A stretch of 64,000 bases of DNA, from contig NC_015564.1 of assembly GCF_000214175.1 (NCBI RefSeq), positions 1,550,001-1,614,000 on the forward strand. The letters run 5' to 3'. The notes under the pieces are model-generated. The model was not told the DNA's origin. It saw only the letters and a program-made list of their open reading frames with translations, and made no database searches. The first letter of the stretch is position 1, and the number at the start of each line of letters is the position of its first letter. Both the position numbers and the translations under genes were made by a program. Source of the DNA: Hoyosella subflava DQS3-9A1 (GTDB taxonomy: Bacteria > Actinomycetota > Actinomycetes > Mycobacteriales > Mycobacteriaceae). This document shows positions 27,968 through 42,012 of the stretch, piece after piece.

Positions 27968-28399
27968 TTAGCCGGGAGTCAAGGGCAGAGGGCGAACCCC
28001 GGTGCTCAGGCTGATAAACACTCCGCGCACCGGCAAGTCAGCCGCAGCCGCCGCTGCGAGCAGGCGGCGTGCCCAGATTTGATCCAGATCCGTGATGACC
28101 GTCTGATCTGGGCGTTCAATCACGAAGACCGCAGCCGCGTCCTCGCCGGTCTCCCAGATAGCCCCTTTCATTGCGGTGACCATCGCGGTGCACTGTTCCG
28201 CGCGGGGAAGGCCAGTAGGCGGATCTTGGACAGGAATCACTACCGGTAGCTGGTACCCAAGTGGCGTGAAGAACAGCAACCACAGTTGCGGTACGACAGC
28301 GGGGCCCACGATGGTGTCGACGCGTGAGTGCAGATCATCGTCCGTGAGTACGGGAATTTCGGTGAGGTCATTGGAAGAATGTCGCGGAGAACTGGTCAT
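27968..28399 (-). CDS. Conserved hypothetical protein
   Basis: 143 residues, function not recognised. It has an N-terminal polar lead, then a mixed alpha/beta domain: VDTIVGPAVVPQLWLLFFTPLGYQLPVVIPVQD, AMVTAMKGAIWETGEDAAAVFVIERPDQTVITDLDQIWARRLL, and VRGVFISLSTGVRPLPL. Similar small proteins occur in related actinobacteria, to my recollection. There is no signal peptide; the hydrophobic runs look like core strands. The gene converges closely on the Trm112 gene (4 bp) and diverges from mpg, so it is probably a monocistron. Third-position GC is high and even across the frame, supporting a real gene. Confidence 0.65.
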   Translation of the reverse strand: MTSSPRHSSNDLTEIPVLTDDDLHSRVDTIVGPAVVPQLWLLFFTPLGYQLPVVIPVQDPPTGLPRAEQCTAMVTAMKGAIWETGEDAAAVFVIERPDQTVITDLDQIWARRLLAAAAAADLPVRGVFISLSTGVRPLPLTPG

Positions 28400-28546
28400 G
28401 GCGAGAGCATTACATTTCGGCGCAACCGTCCGGAGTTATCCCTGTGGATAACAATTGCCTGGAACGTAATCGCTTCGGGGTGCGTCAAAAAACAATGTGC
28501 CCGCATGTCCAGAACGGGCTGATAGCCGCGAGCGGAGGGTGACGAC

Positions 28547-29140
28547 GTGCGTGATGTGCTGACCAGCACTACTCCTGAACGCGCGGCGCAGGAACTTCTC
28601 GGTCGCCGTCTTCGGGTTCGGGGATGCGAAGCAAAGATAGTTGAGGTCGAGGCATACGGCAGTGACGCTTCGGGACCATGGCCGGATCCAGCCTCGCACG
28701 CGTATCCGGGGCGAACAGCACGAAACTCCGTGATGTTTGGTGAAGCCGGTCGCCTCTACGTCTACCGGATTTACGGAATTCACTTGTGCGTCAACATCAC
28801 CTTCGGGCCGGTGGGTTCCGCTGGCGCAGTGCTGCTGCGAGCCGGTGCGCTGACGCGCGGAACCGATGAGGCAGCCCTTCGCCGTGGCCGTACAGGAACG
28901 GCTGACACGCTTGCGTCCGGACCTGCAAACTTCGCACAAGCGCTAGGTATATCGCTCGGTGACCAGGGCGTAGATGTCCTTGACGACAATTTGGATGTGT
29001 CGCTATCCGATTATCGGGACCCAGGTGAATTTCTTGCCGGGCCGCGGGTCGGAATTCTCCGCGACGCGGACCGTCCATGGCGTTTCTGGATAAAGGGCCA
29101 CCCTGCAGTTTCGCGTTACCGGAGACATTCGCGAGCTTGA
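28547..29140 (+). CDS. mpg: 3-methyladenine DNA glycosylase (AAG/MPG family)
   Basis: Removes alkylated purines to start base-excision repair. The 197-residue protein has the catalytic block IVEVEAYGSD, where Glu35 matches the water-activating Glu and Tyr37 the DNA-intercalating region of the family, plus HAYPGRTARNSVMFGEAGRLYVYRIYGIHLCVNI and RGPANF-like SGPANFAQALGI. GTG start after GGAGGGT. Position matches Rv1688, just ahead of tyrS. Confidence 0.93.
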   Translation: MRDVLTSTTPERAAQELLGRRLRVRGCEAKIVEVEAYGSDASGPWPDPASHAYPGRTARNSVMFGEAGRLYVYRIYGIHLCVNITFGPVGSAGAVLLRAGALTRGTDEAALRRGRTGTADTLASGPANFAQALGISLGDQGVDVLDDNLDVSLSDYRDPGEFLAGPRVGILRDADRPWRFWIKGHPAVSRYRRHSRA

Positions 29141-29192
29141 GCATGGGGACGCGAGTGGCAACCCGGGTAGCGATTAGGGGATGATCTGACTC

Positions 29193-30467
29193 GTGACGCA
29201 CGACATCCTGGACGAACTGACCTGGCGCGGCTTGATCGCACAATCCACCGACCTCGACGCGCTCCGCGCAAAGCTGAACTCTGGCATGGCGACGCTGTAT
29301 GCGGGCTTCGATCCGACCGCTGCCAGCTTGCACGCCGGTCATCTAATTCCGCTGCTCGTGTTGCGCCGCTTCCAGGAAGCGGGCCACCGGCCAATCGTTC
29401 TCGCTGGTGGTGCGACGGGCCTCATCGGTGATCCGCGTGATGTCGGGGAGCGCTCGATGAACGACGAGTCCACCGTCGCCGAATGGTCGGAGCGGATCAA
29501 AGGACAGCTTGAACGTTTCGTGGACTTCGGTGCCTCATCGAACGCGGCCATCATCGAAAACAACATGAACTGGACTGGCAGCCTCTCGGCGATCGCGTTC
29601 TTGCGTGACATAGGAAAGCACTTCTCCGTGAACGTCATGCTTGCGCGCGAGACGGTGAAGCGCCGCCTTGAGTCCGACGGCATCTCCTACGCGGAGTTCT
29701 CGTACATGTTGCTGCAGGCGAACGACTATGTGCATCTGCGTCGCGAGCATGGCTGCGTTCTGCAAGTCGGTGGTTCTGATCAGTGGGGAAATATCGTGGC
29801 AGGCGTCGACCTGGTGCGGAAGCTCGACGGTGAACATGTCCACGGCTTCACCGTTCCGCTGGTAACCACGTCGGATGGAAAGAAGTTCGGCAAGTCCACC
29901 GGTGGCGGCAGCCTGTGGCTGGATCCCGAGATGACCAGCCCTTATGCCTGGTATCAGTACTTCGTCAACACGGCAGACGCGGACGTCGTCCGGTATCTGC
30001 GCTGGTTCACCTTCCTCGGCCAGGAAGAACTGGACGATCTGGAGAAACAGACGCTAGACAGTCCGCACTTGCGCGCGGGACAGAAACGACTCGCACGCGA
30101 GATGACGACCCTCGTGCACGGCGAAGCGAACACCCGTGCCGTCGAGCATGCGAGCCAGGCTCTGTTCGGGAGAGCCGAGTTGAAAGAACTCGACGAGCGG
30201 ACACTTGCCGCGTCGCTTACAGAAGCGTCGGTCGCCGAATTGGTGCCAGGCGCACCACAGACTCTGGTCGATCTGCTCGTCTCGAGTGGACTTTGTGACT
30301 CCAAAGGTGCGGCACGGCGAACCATCCGGGAAGGTGGGGCCGCGATCAACAATCAGAAGATCAGCGATGAGGCGTGGGAGCCCGCGCCTGACGACTGGCT
30401 GCATGGACGCTGGCTAGTCGTCCGCAAGGGGAAGCGTCACTTTGCTGGGGTCCGGCGCGGCGAGTAG
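29193..30467 (+). CDS. tyrS: Tyrosyl-tRNA synthetase
   Basis: Class I synthetase of 424 residues. The HIGH-type motif is H47-A-G-H50, the Tyr-binding [11 protein letters not shown] is present, and the KMSKS-type loop is KKFGKSTGG. The C-terminal ~70 residues form an S4 RNA-binding domain ([29 protein letters not shown]), as in bacterial TyrRS of the TyrS type. No T-box leader was seen in the short upstream gap. It is followed by the rRNA operon. Confidence 0.96.
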   Translation: MTHDILDELTWRGLIAQSTDLDALRAKLNSGMATLYAGFDPTAASLHAGHLIPLLVLRRFQEAGHRPIVLAGGATGLIGDPRDVGERSMNDESTVAEWSERIKGQLERFVDFGASSNAAIIENNMNWTGSLSAIAFLRDIGKHFSVNVMLARETVKRRLESDGISYAEFSYMLLQANDYVHLRREHGCVLQVGGSDQWGNIVAGVDLVRKLDGEHVHGFTVPLVTTSDGKKFGKSTGGGSLWLDPEMTSPYAWYQYFVNTADADVVRYLRWFTFLGQEELDDLEKQTLDSPHLRAGQKRLAREMTTLVHGEANTRAVEHASQALFGRAELKELDERTLAASLTEASVAELVPGAPQTLVDLLVSSGLCDSKGAARRTIREGGAAINNQKISDEAWEPAPDDWLHGRWLVVRKGKRHFAGVRRGE

Positions 30468-30622
30468 ACCCGGAGTCCGTGAGCGCGTCTGAACTGCGGA
30501 TTTGTTTTTCAGTCGCGCTCTGTGTAACTTTCTCTACGCCGCCGACGCCGGAAGGCCGGTTCCGAAAGGAGCCGGGCACCTGAGCGGGAAGGCAAACCCC
30601 CGAATCAACTCGAATCGATGGT
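30468..30622. other. tyrS-rrn intergenic region upstream of the main promoter
   Basis: No gene is seen. A weak second promoter candidate (TTGTTT, 17 bases, TAACTT) ends near 30530, which would match the multiple promoters of mycobacterial rrn operons. A GC-rich inverted repeat around GCCGGAAGGCCGG (30549-30561) could end tyrS transcription. Both are tentative. Confidence 0.3.
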
Positions 30623-30652
30623 TTGACTCCCTGGGCAGGATCTGGTTAAGAT
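30623..30652 (+). promoter_or_regulatory. Main rrn promoter (sigma-A type)
   Basis: TTGACT, an 18-base spacer and TAAGAT form a near-consensus housekeeping promoter 260 bp upstream of the 16S gene. It is the best promoter-like sequence between tyrS and 16S. Confidence 0.7.
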
Positions 30653-30910
30653 TGGTGGCTGTGCCCTGAGGGGGTCTGGACTGTTTTGGTTTGGGTCTTG
30701 GGGTGTGTTGTTTGAGAACTCAACAGTGTTTTGGTTTTTGTTTGATGGTGCCGGGATTGATGACAGTCCTTTGGTGCTGTTGTTTGGATGCCTGATTCAG
30801 ATCCCTAGTCGGGGTTGGGTGTCTGTTTTTTGTTTTTTTTTGCCAGTTTTTGGCTCTGTTTTTCTGATCGTGCTCTGGTGCCTTTTGGGGTGTTGGGGTG
30901 TGTTTGGTTT
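30653..30910 (+). other. rRNA operon leader with processing/antitermination signals
   Basis: A transcribed leader of about 250 bases, markedly rich in G and T on this strand. At 30709-30728 it carries GTTTGAGAACTCAACAG, the conserved actinobacterial leader element near which 16S precursor processing and antitermination signals lie. A related copy (GTTTGAGAGCTGGATAG) occurs in the 16S-23S spacer at about 32689. No protein gene is supported. Confidence 0.6.
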
Positions 30911-35874
<4,964 letters not shown>

Positions 35875-35964
35875 CACAAACCCAACACAACACAAACACG
35901 CGCACACCACTACCCAGCATCTGAAACAACACACCACCCCTACCACAACAACAACAAAAGACTT

Positions 35965-36084
35965 GTCACGGCGGCCATAGCGGAGCGGGAAACGCCCGGA
36001 CCCATCCCGAACCCGGAAGCTAAGCCCTCCAGCGCCGATGGTACTGCACACGCGAGAGTGCGGGAGAGTAGGACACCGCCGGAC
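35965..36084 (+). rRNA. rrf: 5S ribosomal RNA
   Basis: About 120 nt closed by the terminal stem GTC-A-CGGCGG with CCGCCGGAC. It contains the conserved CCCGAACCCGGAAGCTAAG and the 3' AGTAGGACACCGCC. It follows 23S after 90 bp of A/C-rich spacer. Confidence 0.95.
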
Positions 36085-36094
36085 ATCAACAACC

Positions 36095-36122
36095 AGAGGG
36101 GGACCCACCAGGGTCCCCCTCT
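36095..36122 (+). terminator. rRNA operon terminator hairpin
   Basis: A perfect 12-bp stem (AGAGGGGGACCC with GGGTCCCCCTCT) and a 4-base loop start 10 bases after 5S. No U-tract follows, as is common for high-GC actinobacteria. Confidence 0.75.
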
Positions 36123-36150
36123 GACCCATTTCTATGGAAAGGTTGAACGC

Positions 36151-37071
36151 GTGTCAGATCGTGGCGATAGCAATTACCCATCGCGAGGCAACGCACGTGA
36201 CAACCGCTCACCGGGCAGCCGAGACGGTGCGGGTTCAGGTGAGGGCAAACGCTTTTCCGGATCAGGACGCCCAAACCGTGAGGGAACGCCGGCGCGGAGA
36301 ACCCGGGACGGCGCGGGCTTTACGGCGCGCAAACCGAATCCCCGGTCGCAGGACCGTCGCCCGTCTCGCGGCGACGACGGTCAGCAGCGGAACCAAGACC
36401 CTCGGCTGCCGGACAATGTTGAACCGACCGAGTTGCCAGACGAGGCCCGACGCGACTTGCTCGCCCTCGACAAGACGTCGGCTGACCTTGTTGCCCGGCA
36501 CCTCGTTGTAGCAACCCAATTGCTCGAGGAAGACCCCGCACGCGCTCTCGAGCATGCCCGTGCTGCTCGGCGCAGGGCTTCCCGGATCGCGATGGTCCGT
36601 GAAACCGCTGGCATCGCCGCCTACTATGCAGGTGAATGGGCTGAAGCGCTCAACGAGCTCCGTACAGCACGGCGAATCGGCGGGGGTTCGGGACTGCTCG
36701 CAGTGATGGCAGACTGCGAACGAGGCCTCGGAAGGCCGGAACGGGCAATCGAAATTGCCCGCTCGCCAGAAGCGCGCTCGCTACCAACTGAGGCCGCCAT
36801 CGAATTGCGAATCGTTGCCGCCGGCGCCCGGATGGACCTGGAACAATACGATGCTGCGGTCGTCACTTTGCAGGGATCCGACCTCGACAATGCTCGCGAA
36901 GGCGCTACGGCCGCGAGGTTGTGCTACGCCTATGCGGAGGCACTCCTAGCCGCTGGGCGCCGCGATGAAGCGCTGGCCTGGTTTTTCCGATCGTCGGAAG
37001 CAGACTCCGAAGCGACGGACGCGGAGGACCGTGCGGTCGAAATGTCCGAGGCCGATCCCGACACCGTGTGA
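36151..37071 (+). CDS. Tetratricopeptide-repeat protein with disordered basic N-terminus
   Basis: 306 residues, homologous in place to Rv1691. The first ~110 residues are a Ser/Arg/Gly/Pro-rich, highly charged, probably disordered region. From about residue 125, helical pairs typical of TPR follow: DPARALEHARAARRRASRIAMVRETAGIAAYYAGEWAEALNELRTARRIGG, GRPERAIEIARS and QYDAAVVTLQG. TPRs are protein-interaction scaffolds; the partner is unknown. GTG at 36151 has GAAAGG eight bases upstream; the open frame runs back into the 5S gene, which is artefactual. It is the first gene of a long co-directional array starting after the rRNA operon. Confidence 0.85.
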   Translation: MSDRGDSNYPSRGNARDNRSPGSRDGAGSGEGKRFSGSGRPNREGTPARRTRDGAGFTARKPNPRSQDRRPSRGDDGQQRNQDPRLPDNVEPTELPDEARRDLLALDKTSADLVARHLVVATQLLEEDPARALEHARAARRRASRIAMVRETAGIAAYYAGEWAEALNELRTARRIGGGSGLLAVMADCERGLGRPERAIEIARSPEARSLPTEAAIELRIVAAGARMDLEQYDAAVVTLQGSDLDNAREGATAARLCYAYAEALLAAGRRDEALAWFFRSSEADSEATDAEDRAVEMSEADPDTV

Positions 37072-37084
37072 GGCGGCCGCAGCC

Positions 37085-38161
37085 ATGGCGAGACTCTTTG
37101 AGGAGTTCGACAGTTTACTGCTGGATCTAGACGGCACGCTGTACAGGGGTCCACAGGTCGTTCCGCACGCCGTGGATGTGCTTCACCATGTGGGCAGCAC
37201 GCGCCTGCTGTACGTGACTAACAATGCCAGCCGCAGCGCTAGTGATGTGGCGACACATTTAGCGGAACTGGGGTTTGCAGCAACTTCCGAGGATGTGGTC
37301 ACGAGCGCGCAAGCGGCGGCGAGACTGGTCTCGTCGCTCGTATCGCCGGGGTCGAAGGTACTGGTAGTCGGCACTGATGCATTTGCTGATGAGATTCGCA
37401 AAGCGAACTTGGTCCCAGTGACGCGTTTCGACGAAGGTCCTGACGCGGTTGTGCAGGGCCACTCACCGGATACTGGGTGGGCGCTGCTCGCAGAGGCGGC
37501 TTTGGCCATCCGGTCGGGAGCTGTCTGGGTCGCCGCTAATCTCGACGCTACGCTCCCTACTGAGCGTGGGCTTTTGCCCGGAAATGGGTCGATGGTCGCT
37601 GCCGTTCGGACAGCCACTGATGTAGAGCCTTACGTGGCGGGCAAGCCCGGTTCCCAGATTTTCAAGGACGCAATTGAGCGCGCATCGTTGTCGTCACCCC
37701 TTGTGGTCGGCGATCGCCTGGACACTGATATCGCCGGAGCGCGCGCTGCAGGGCTCCCGAGTCTATATGTAATGACGGGGGTCTCTCAGCCACTCGACGT
37801 ACTGCGTGCTGGACCGGACATGCGTCCTGACTACATCGCGGCAGACCTCCGAAGCCTCGGAGAACTAGCTGAGCGGCTTCGGCCAGCGCCGCAAAGGGGC
37901 TGGGACGTGTTCTGGGATGGGCCGAATGTCGTCATTACGGCCACTGACAATGCGGACGTTGACAATGCGGACACTGACGGGGCAGCAGCATTGCGCGCCG
38001 CGGCTAGCACGTTATGGAGCGCGGCGGCCCCGGAAACTGTCACCCGGATTGTGGTGCGAGGTGCGCGTGCGGCACAACTCCTCAGGGCGTGGTCGGTAGA
38101 TTCCGGTGTTTCGCGTGGTGGCGGGGGAGCACTGTCGGTTAGCGTTGAGGCCGATGACTAA
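37085..38161 (+). CDS. HAD-superfamily glycerol-3-phosphate phosphatase (NagD-like)
   Basis: A 358-residue class IIA HAD phosphatase. Motif I is D14-L-D16-G-T with the nucleophile and acid/base [10 protein letters not shown]; motif II lies in YVTNNAS, the lysine in AGKPGSQIF, and motif IV in VVGDRLDTDIAGARAAG. Its M. tuberculosis counterpart by position, Rv1692, is a glycerol-3-phosphate phosphatase that recycles glycerol from phospholipid breakdown, so this activity is likely. The C-terminal ~100 residues form an extra domain. They contain a small tandem repeat (DNADVDNADTDG), from two 15-bp units at about 37945-37975. It overlaps the next small gene by 8 bp. Confidence 0.88.
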   Translation: MARLFEEFDSLLLDLDGTLYRGPQVVPHAVDVLHHVGSTRLLYVTNNASRSASDVATHLAELGFAATSEDVVTSAQAAARLVSSLVSPGSKVLVVGTDAFADEIRKANLVPVTRFDEGPDAVVQGHSPDTGWALLAEAALAIRSGAVWVAANLDATLPTERGLLPGNGSMVAAVRTATDVEPYVAGKPGSQIFKDAIERASLSSPLVVGDRLDTDIAGARAAGLPSLYVMTGVSQPLDVLRAGPDMRPDYIAADLRSLGELAERLRPAPQRGWDVFWDGPNVVITATDNADVDNADTDGAAALRAAASTLWSAAAPETVTRIVVRGARAAQLLRAWSVDSGVSRGGGGALSVSVEADD

Positions 38162-38360
38162 CGGAGCGCCACTGCCCGGGCCACGACCTGCAGCACCTCT
38201 TCAGCACGGACCTGACGAGGTGCGCACCGTCGTCTCAGGCATCGTCGCGCAACTCGACTCTTTGCCAGCAGAGCAATTAGCGACCCAGGAAGCGGTGCAA
38301 TTGTTCGAAGACGCCCACAGCGTTCTCGTCAAGGCCCTTGCGTCGGTGGATACGGTGTGA
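38154..38360 (+). CDS. Small conserved protein (Rv1693-like)
   Basis: A 68-residue protein, function unknown. A Pro-rich N-terminus is followed by an amphipathic helical hairpin (VRTVVSGIVAQLDSLPAEQLATQEAVQLFEDAHSVLVKALASVDTV). It is wedged between the phosphatase and tlyA with overlaps on both sides (8 bp and one base), which argues for a real, translationally coupled gene. The same slot is occupied by a tiny ORF in M. tuberculosis. Confidence 0.75.
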   Translation: MTNGAPLPGPRPAAPLQHGPDEVRTVVSGIVAQLDSLPAEQLATQEAVQLFEDAHSVLVKALASVDTV

Positions 38361-39181
38361 TGGCACGCAGGGCCCGCGTCGACGCGGAACTTGTTCGCCG
38401 CGGCATGGCTCGTTCGCGTGACCATGCGGTTGAACTGATCGCAGCGGGCCGGGTGCAGTCAGCCGGCAGCACAATCGTGAAACCGGCGACAGCTATCGAC
38501 CGAGCCACCCCACTGCACGTGATCGAGAACCCGAGCGACGAAGAGTGGGCGTCCCGGGGTGCGCATAAGCTACTCGGCGCGCTGGAACGGTTCGGACCAG
38601 GTGGGCTCGAGGTCACGGGCCGGCGCTGCCTTGATGCGGGAGCCTCGACGGGCGGGTTCACTGACGTGCTTCTCAAACGAGGCGCCCGGGAGGTGGTCGC
38701 TGCGGACGTCGGATACGGTCAACTGATCTGGAGACTGCAGAATGACCCGCGAGTGGAGATTTTTGACCGCACCAACGTTCGCAGCCTGACGCCCGAACAG
38801 ATCGGTGGTCCGGTCGACCTCGTTGTCGCGGACCTCTCGTTTATTTCGCTGCGGCTGGTTCTGCCTGCGCTGGCGAACTGCGTCACGCCCGGCGCTGATT
38901 TGATGCCAATGGTCAAGCCTCAGTTTGAGGTGGGCAAGGAACGTCTTGGCTCCGGCGGCGTTGTCCGCGACCCGGAACTGCGCGCGAGCGTGGTGCGGGA
39001 GGTGGCAGACTATGCGGATGGCTTGGGTCTTCGCGCGATCGATGCGGTAGCAAGCCCGTTGCCGGGGCCATCCGGCAACGTTGAGTACTTTCTGTGGCTG
39101 CGTTCCGGTGAAGCTGGCCCAGCGCCCACGGCCAGCCTCAGTGAAATGATCAGCCGCGCAGTGGAAGAGGGCCCGCAGTGA
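38360..39181 (+). CDS. tlyA: 16S/23S rRNA 2'-O-methyltransferase TlyA
   Basis: 273 residues: an N-terminal S4 RNA-binding domain (about 1-65, [31 protein letters not shown]) and a C-terminal FtsJ/RrmJ-like methyltransferase with the SAM loop [16 protein letters not shown]. In mycobacteria TlyA methylates 16S C1409 and 23S C1920, which makes ribosomes sensitive to capreomycin and viomycin. The ATG overlaps the preceding stop by one base, and the end overlaps nadK by 4 bp. Confidence 0.94.
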   Translation: MARRARVDAELVRRGMARSRDHAVELIAAGRVQSAGSTIVKPATAIDRATPLHVIENPSDEEWASRGAHKLLGALERFGPGGLEVTGRRCLDAGASTGGFTDVLLKRGAREVVAADVGYGQLIWRLQNDPRVEIFDRTNVRSLTPEQIGGPVDLVVADLSFISLRLVLPALANCVTPGADLMPMVKPQFEVGKERLGSGGVVRDPELRASVVREVADYADGLGLRAIDAVASPLPGPSGNVEYFLWLRSGEAGPAPTASLSEMISRAVEEGPQ

Positions 39182-40125
39182 CACACCAGGAAGGGTCAAC
39201 GAGTCACCGCGAGATACTTCTCGTTGCCCATACGGGACGGCCAGAGGTCGCACGCACCGTGACTCAGGTGGCGCGCATCATGAAGCATCACAACATCGGG
39301 CTCCGCATACTGGCGCATGAGGCAGCGAGCACGCACGTCTCCGCTGGAGCTTTGTCCGGGTACGAAACAGTGATCGAAGCTGGCCCCGATGCTGCTGCCG
39401 GGTGCGAATTGGTTCTTGTTCTCGGTGGTGACGGCTCAATGTTGCGCGCGGCTGATCTCGCTCGCTCGGCGGGGATTCCCGTCCTTGGCATCAACCTCGG
39501 GCGGATAGGGTTCCTCGCTGAAACGGAGGCCGAACACCTCGAAGACGCACTGGGGCAGGTTGTGCGGCGCGAATACCGAATAGAGCACCGCATGACGCTT
39601 GACATGGAAGTGTGGTCGGCGGGCCAGTCACTCGCGCAGGGCTGGGCACTCAACGAAGCGAGCGTTGAGAAGGCACCCCGGCTCGGGGTGCTTGAAGTCG
39701 TGCTGGAAGTCGATGGCCGTCCTGTGTCGGCCTTCGGGTGTGATGGTGTGCTCGTCGCGACACCGACAGGGTCAACTGCCTATGCATTCTCGGCGGGCGG
39801 TCCTATCGTCTGGCCGGAACTGGAGGCGTTGCTCGTGGTTCCGAGTAACGCCCATGCCCTTTTTGCCCGGCCGATGGTGACCAGTCCTGCTGCTTTGGTG
39901 GCCATTGAGGTTGATCCCGCCGGACACGATGCGCTCGTCTTCTGTGACGGGCGGAGGATTGTGCAGGTTCCCTCGGGTGGGCGCATCGAATTCAGGCGAG
40001 GGACCACACCCGTGTTGTGGGCGAGACTGAACTCTGCACCGTTTGCGGACCGGCTTGTGCGGAAATTCGAGCTGCCGGTGCAAGGATGGCGTGGCAGACC
40101 TGTCACGGGTATCGGGGGGGAGTAG
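39178..40125 (+). CDS. nadK: NAD kinase
   Basis: Makes NADP from NAD using ATP or polyphosphate. The 315-residue protein has the conserved GGDGS motif at residues 83-87 with the catalytic Asp85, the NAD-binding LNE-type block ([12 protein letters not shown]) and the [16 protein letters not shown] segment of the diacylglycerol-kinase-like fold. GTG start on the tlyA stop. It is followed almost directly by recN, the tlyA-nadK-recN order found across actinobacteria. Confidence 0.95.
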   Translation: MTHQEGSTSHREILLVAHTGRPEVARTVTQVARIMKHHNIGLRILAHEAASTHVSAGALSGYETVIEAGPDAAAGCELVLVLGGDGSMLRAADLARSAGIPVLGINLGRIGFLAETEAEHLEDALGQVVRREYRIEHRMTLDMEVWSAGQSLAQGWALNEASVEKAPRLGVLEVVLEVDGRPVSAFGCDGVLVATPTGSTAYAFSAGGPIVWPELEALLVVPSNAHALFARPMVTSPAALVAIEVDPAGHDALVFCDGRRIVQVPSGGRIEFRRGTTPVLWARLNSAPFADRLVRKFELPVQGWRGRPVTGIGGE

Positions 40126-40127
40126 CG

Positions 40128-41915
40128 ATGCTAGCCGAGTTACGTATCAACGGCCTTGGGGTCATAGACGCGGCGAGCGCAGAGCTCGACCCGGGTTTCA
40201 CTGTGCTGACCGGCGAAACAGGCGCCGGCAAGACAATGGTTGTGACGAGTCTGCATCTGCTCAGCGGTGCCCGGGCTGACGCGAAAAGGGTCCGCGCGGG
40301 CGCGGAAAGAGCAACCGTAGAGGGCCGATTCACCATTGATGGTGTGGCGAAAACCGTCAGGGAGGAAATCGCCGAGATACTCGAGTCGAGCGGTGCTGAG
40401 GAGGACTCTGACGGGTCTGTGATCGCAGTCCGCACGGTCTCCCGCGACGGGCGCTCGCGCGCCCATCTCGGTGGGCGCAGCGTGCCAGCCGGAGTGCTAG
40501 GCCGCTTCACCGGCGCCTTGCTGACGGTGCACGGGCAGAACGACCAGCTGCGGTTGCTGAAAGCTGACCAGCAACGCGGTGCGCTCGACAGGTTCGCTGG
40601 TGAGGCGATCACACCACTCCTTGATCGCTATCGCAGCGCTCGCGCCGAGTGGAAGAGACTGACAAAGGAACTTCACGAACGTACGACGCGTTCGCGTGAA
40701 CTCGCGCAAGAGGCAGACCGCTTGCAATTCGGGCTCAATGAAATCGATGCCGTTGACCCCCAGCCAGGAGAAGACGAGTCGATCGCGGCGGAGGTGCGGC
40801 GGCTCGGCGACCTTGATTCGTTGCGTGGCGCTGCGACCGAAGCCCTCGCCGCAATCGCCGGAGCCAGCGACATCGCCGACACCACGGACACGAGTGCGGA
40901 GAATGCACTAGAACTTCTGGGCAAAGCACGGCACAGCCTCGAAGGAGCTGACGACCCATCGCTGGGAGAGCTTGCTCCCCGATTTCGTGATGCGATTGCG
41001 CTGGTCGGTGACCTCGGCGCCGAACTGAGTTCATACCTGGAAGGGCTGCCATCGGACCCGGGTGCGCTCGATGGGCTGCTCAACCGCCAGTCGGACCTCA
41101 AGATGCTGACCCGCAAATATGCTGCGGACGTCGATGGTGTGCTCGAATGGGCGCGCAGCGCACGGGAACGACTGGCCAGCATTGATGTATCCGCTGAAGC
41201 ACTCTCAGAACTTTCCGCCGCCGTGGCTGCCGCGGGACGTGAACTCGCAGGGCACGCGATCAAGCTCTCCGCCGCGCGGAGGCGGGCGGCTGTGGCATTG
41301 AGCAAGGCGGTATCCACCGAACTGGCGGGCCTCGCGATGGGAAGGGCGAAGCTCGAGGTCTCGGTCGACACGACCGCCGTCGAAGCGAAAACTGACGGCG
41401 CGATTGAAGTTGAAAAGTCGTGGTATGTCCCCGGTCCATACGGGATCGACGAGGTCGAATTCAGACTGGCCGCACATCCAGGTGCCGAGCCGATGCCGTT
41501 GGCCAAGAGCGCATCGGGTGGCGAGCTGTCCCGCGTGATGCTCGCGCTTGAAGTCGTGCTCGCGGGTGGAGACAGTGCGGCGTCAATGGTGTTCGACGAG
41601 GTTGATGCCGGCGTGGGTGGCCGGGCGGCGATTGAGATCGGGCGGCGGCTCGCGCGGCTTGCGCGCACCCACCAGGTCATAGTCGTCACGCACCTGCCGC
41701 AGGTCGCGGCCTTCGCCGATACGCACCTCGTCGTCGACAAGACGGATCAGCCCGGCGGGACGATTGTCAGCGGCGTCCGGAACCTCGGGCCCGAGGATCG
41801 CGTGGCCGAGCTTGCCCGAATGCTCGCTGGGATGGGTGATTCGGACACGGGCCGGGCCCACGCGGAAGAACTTCTCGCGGTCGCTGAGCAAGAACGTCAG
41901 GCACTGGCCGCGTAG
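40128..41915 (+). CDS. recN: DNA repair protein RecN
   Basis: An SMC-like ATPase acting in double-strand break repair. The 595-residue product has Walker A GETGAGKT near residue 35, a long charged coiled-coil middle (about 160-350), the ABC signature SASGGELSRVMLALEVVL and Walker B MVFDEVDAGVGG near the C-terminus. ATG 40128 has a run of G before GGAG as its site; the frame is open further back inside nadK. Three bases separate it from nadK. No LexA box was seen directly upstream. Confidence 0.95.
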   Translation: MLAELRINGLGVIDAASAELDPGFTVLTGETGAGKTMVVTSLHLLSGARADAKRVRAGAERATVEGRFTIDGVAKTVREEIAEILESSGAEEDSDGSVIAVRTVSRDGRSRAHLGGRSVPAGVLGRFTGALLTVHGQNDQLRLLKADQQRGALDRFAGEAITPLLDRYRSARAEWKRLTKELHERTTRSRELAQEADRLQFGLNEIDAVDPQPGEDESIAAEVRRLGDLDSLRGAATEALAAIAGASDIADTTDTSAENALELLGKARHSLEGADDPSLGELAPRFRDAIALVGDLGAELSSYLEGLPSDPGALDGLLNRQSDLKMLTRKYAADVDGVLEWARSARERLASIDVSAEALSELSAAVAAAGRELAGHAIKLSAARRRAAVALSKAVSTELAGLAMGRAKLEVSVDTTAVEAKTDGAIEVEKSWYVPGPYGIDEVEFRLAAHPGAEPMPLAKSASGGELSRVMLALEVVLAGGDSAASMVFDEVDAGVGGRAAIEIGRRLARLARTHQVIVVTHLPQVAAFADTHLVVDKTDQPGGTIVSGVRNLGPEDRVAELARMLAGMGDSDTGRAHAEELLAVAEQERQALAA

Positions 41916-42012
41916 GCGCGCAAGGCTTCTCAGCGATGTCTCGACGTTGCGTAACTATTTGGTATCGGCGCGCCTCCCGCGCTCTCGGCGACATTGGGTC
42001 CATCATCGGGAC

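Noticed and set aside
36058-36150. N-terminal extension of the TPR protein into the 5S gene and terminator
   Set aside because: It would translate 5S rRNA and its terminator; GTG 36151 has a proper ribosome-binding site.
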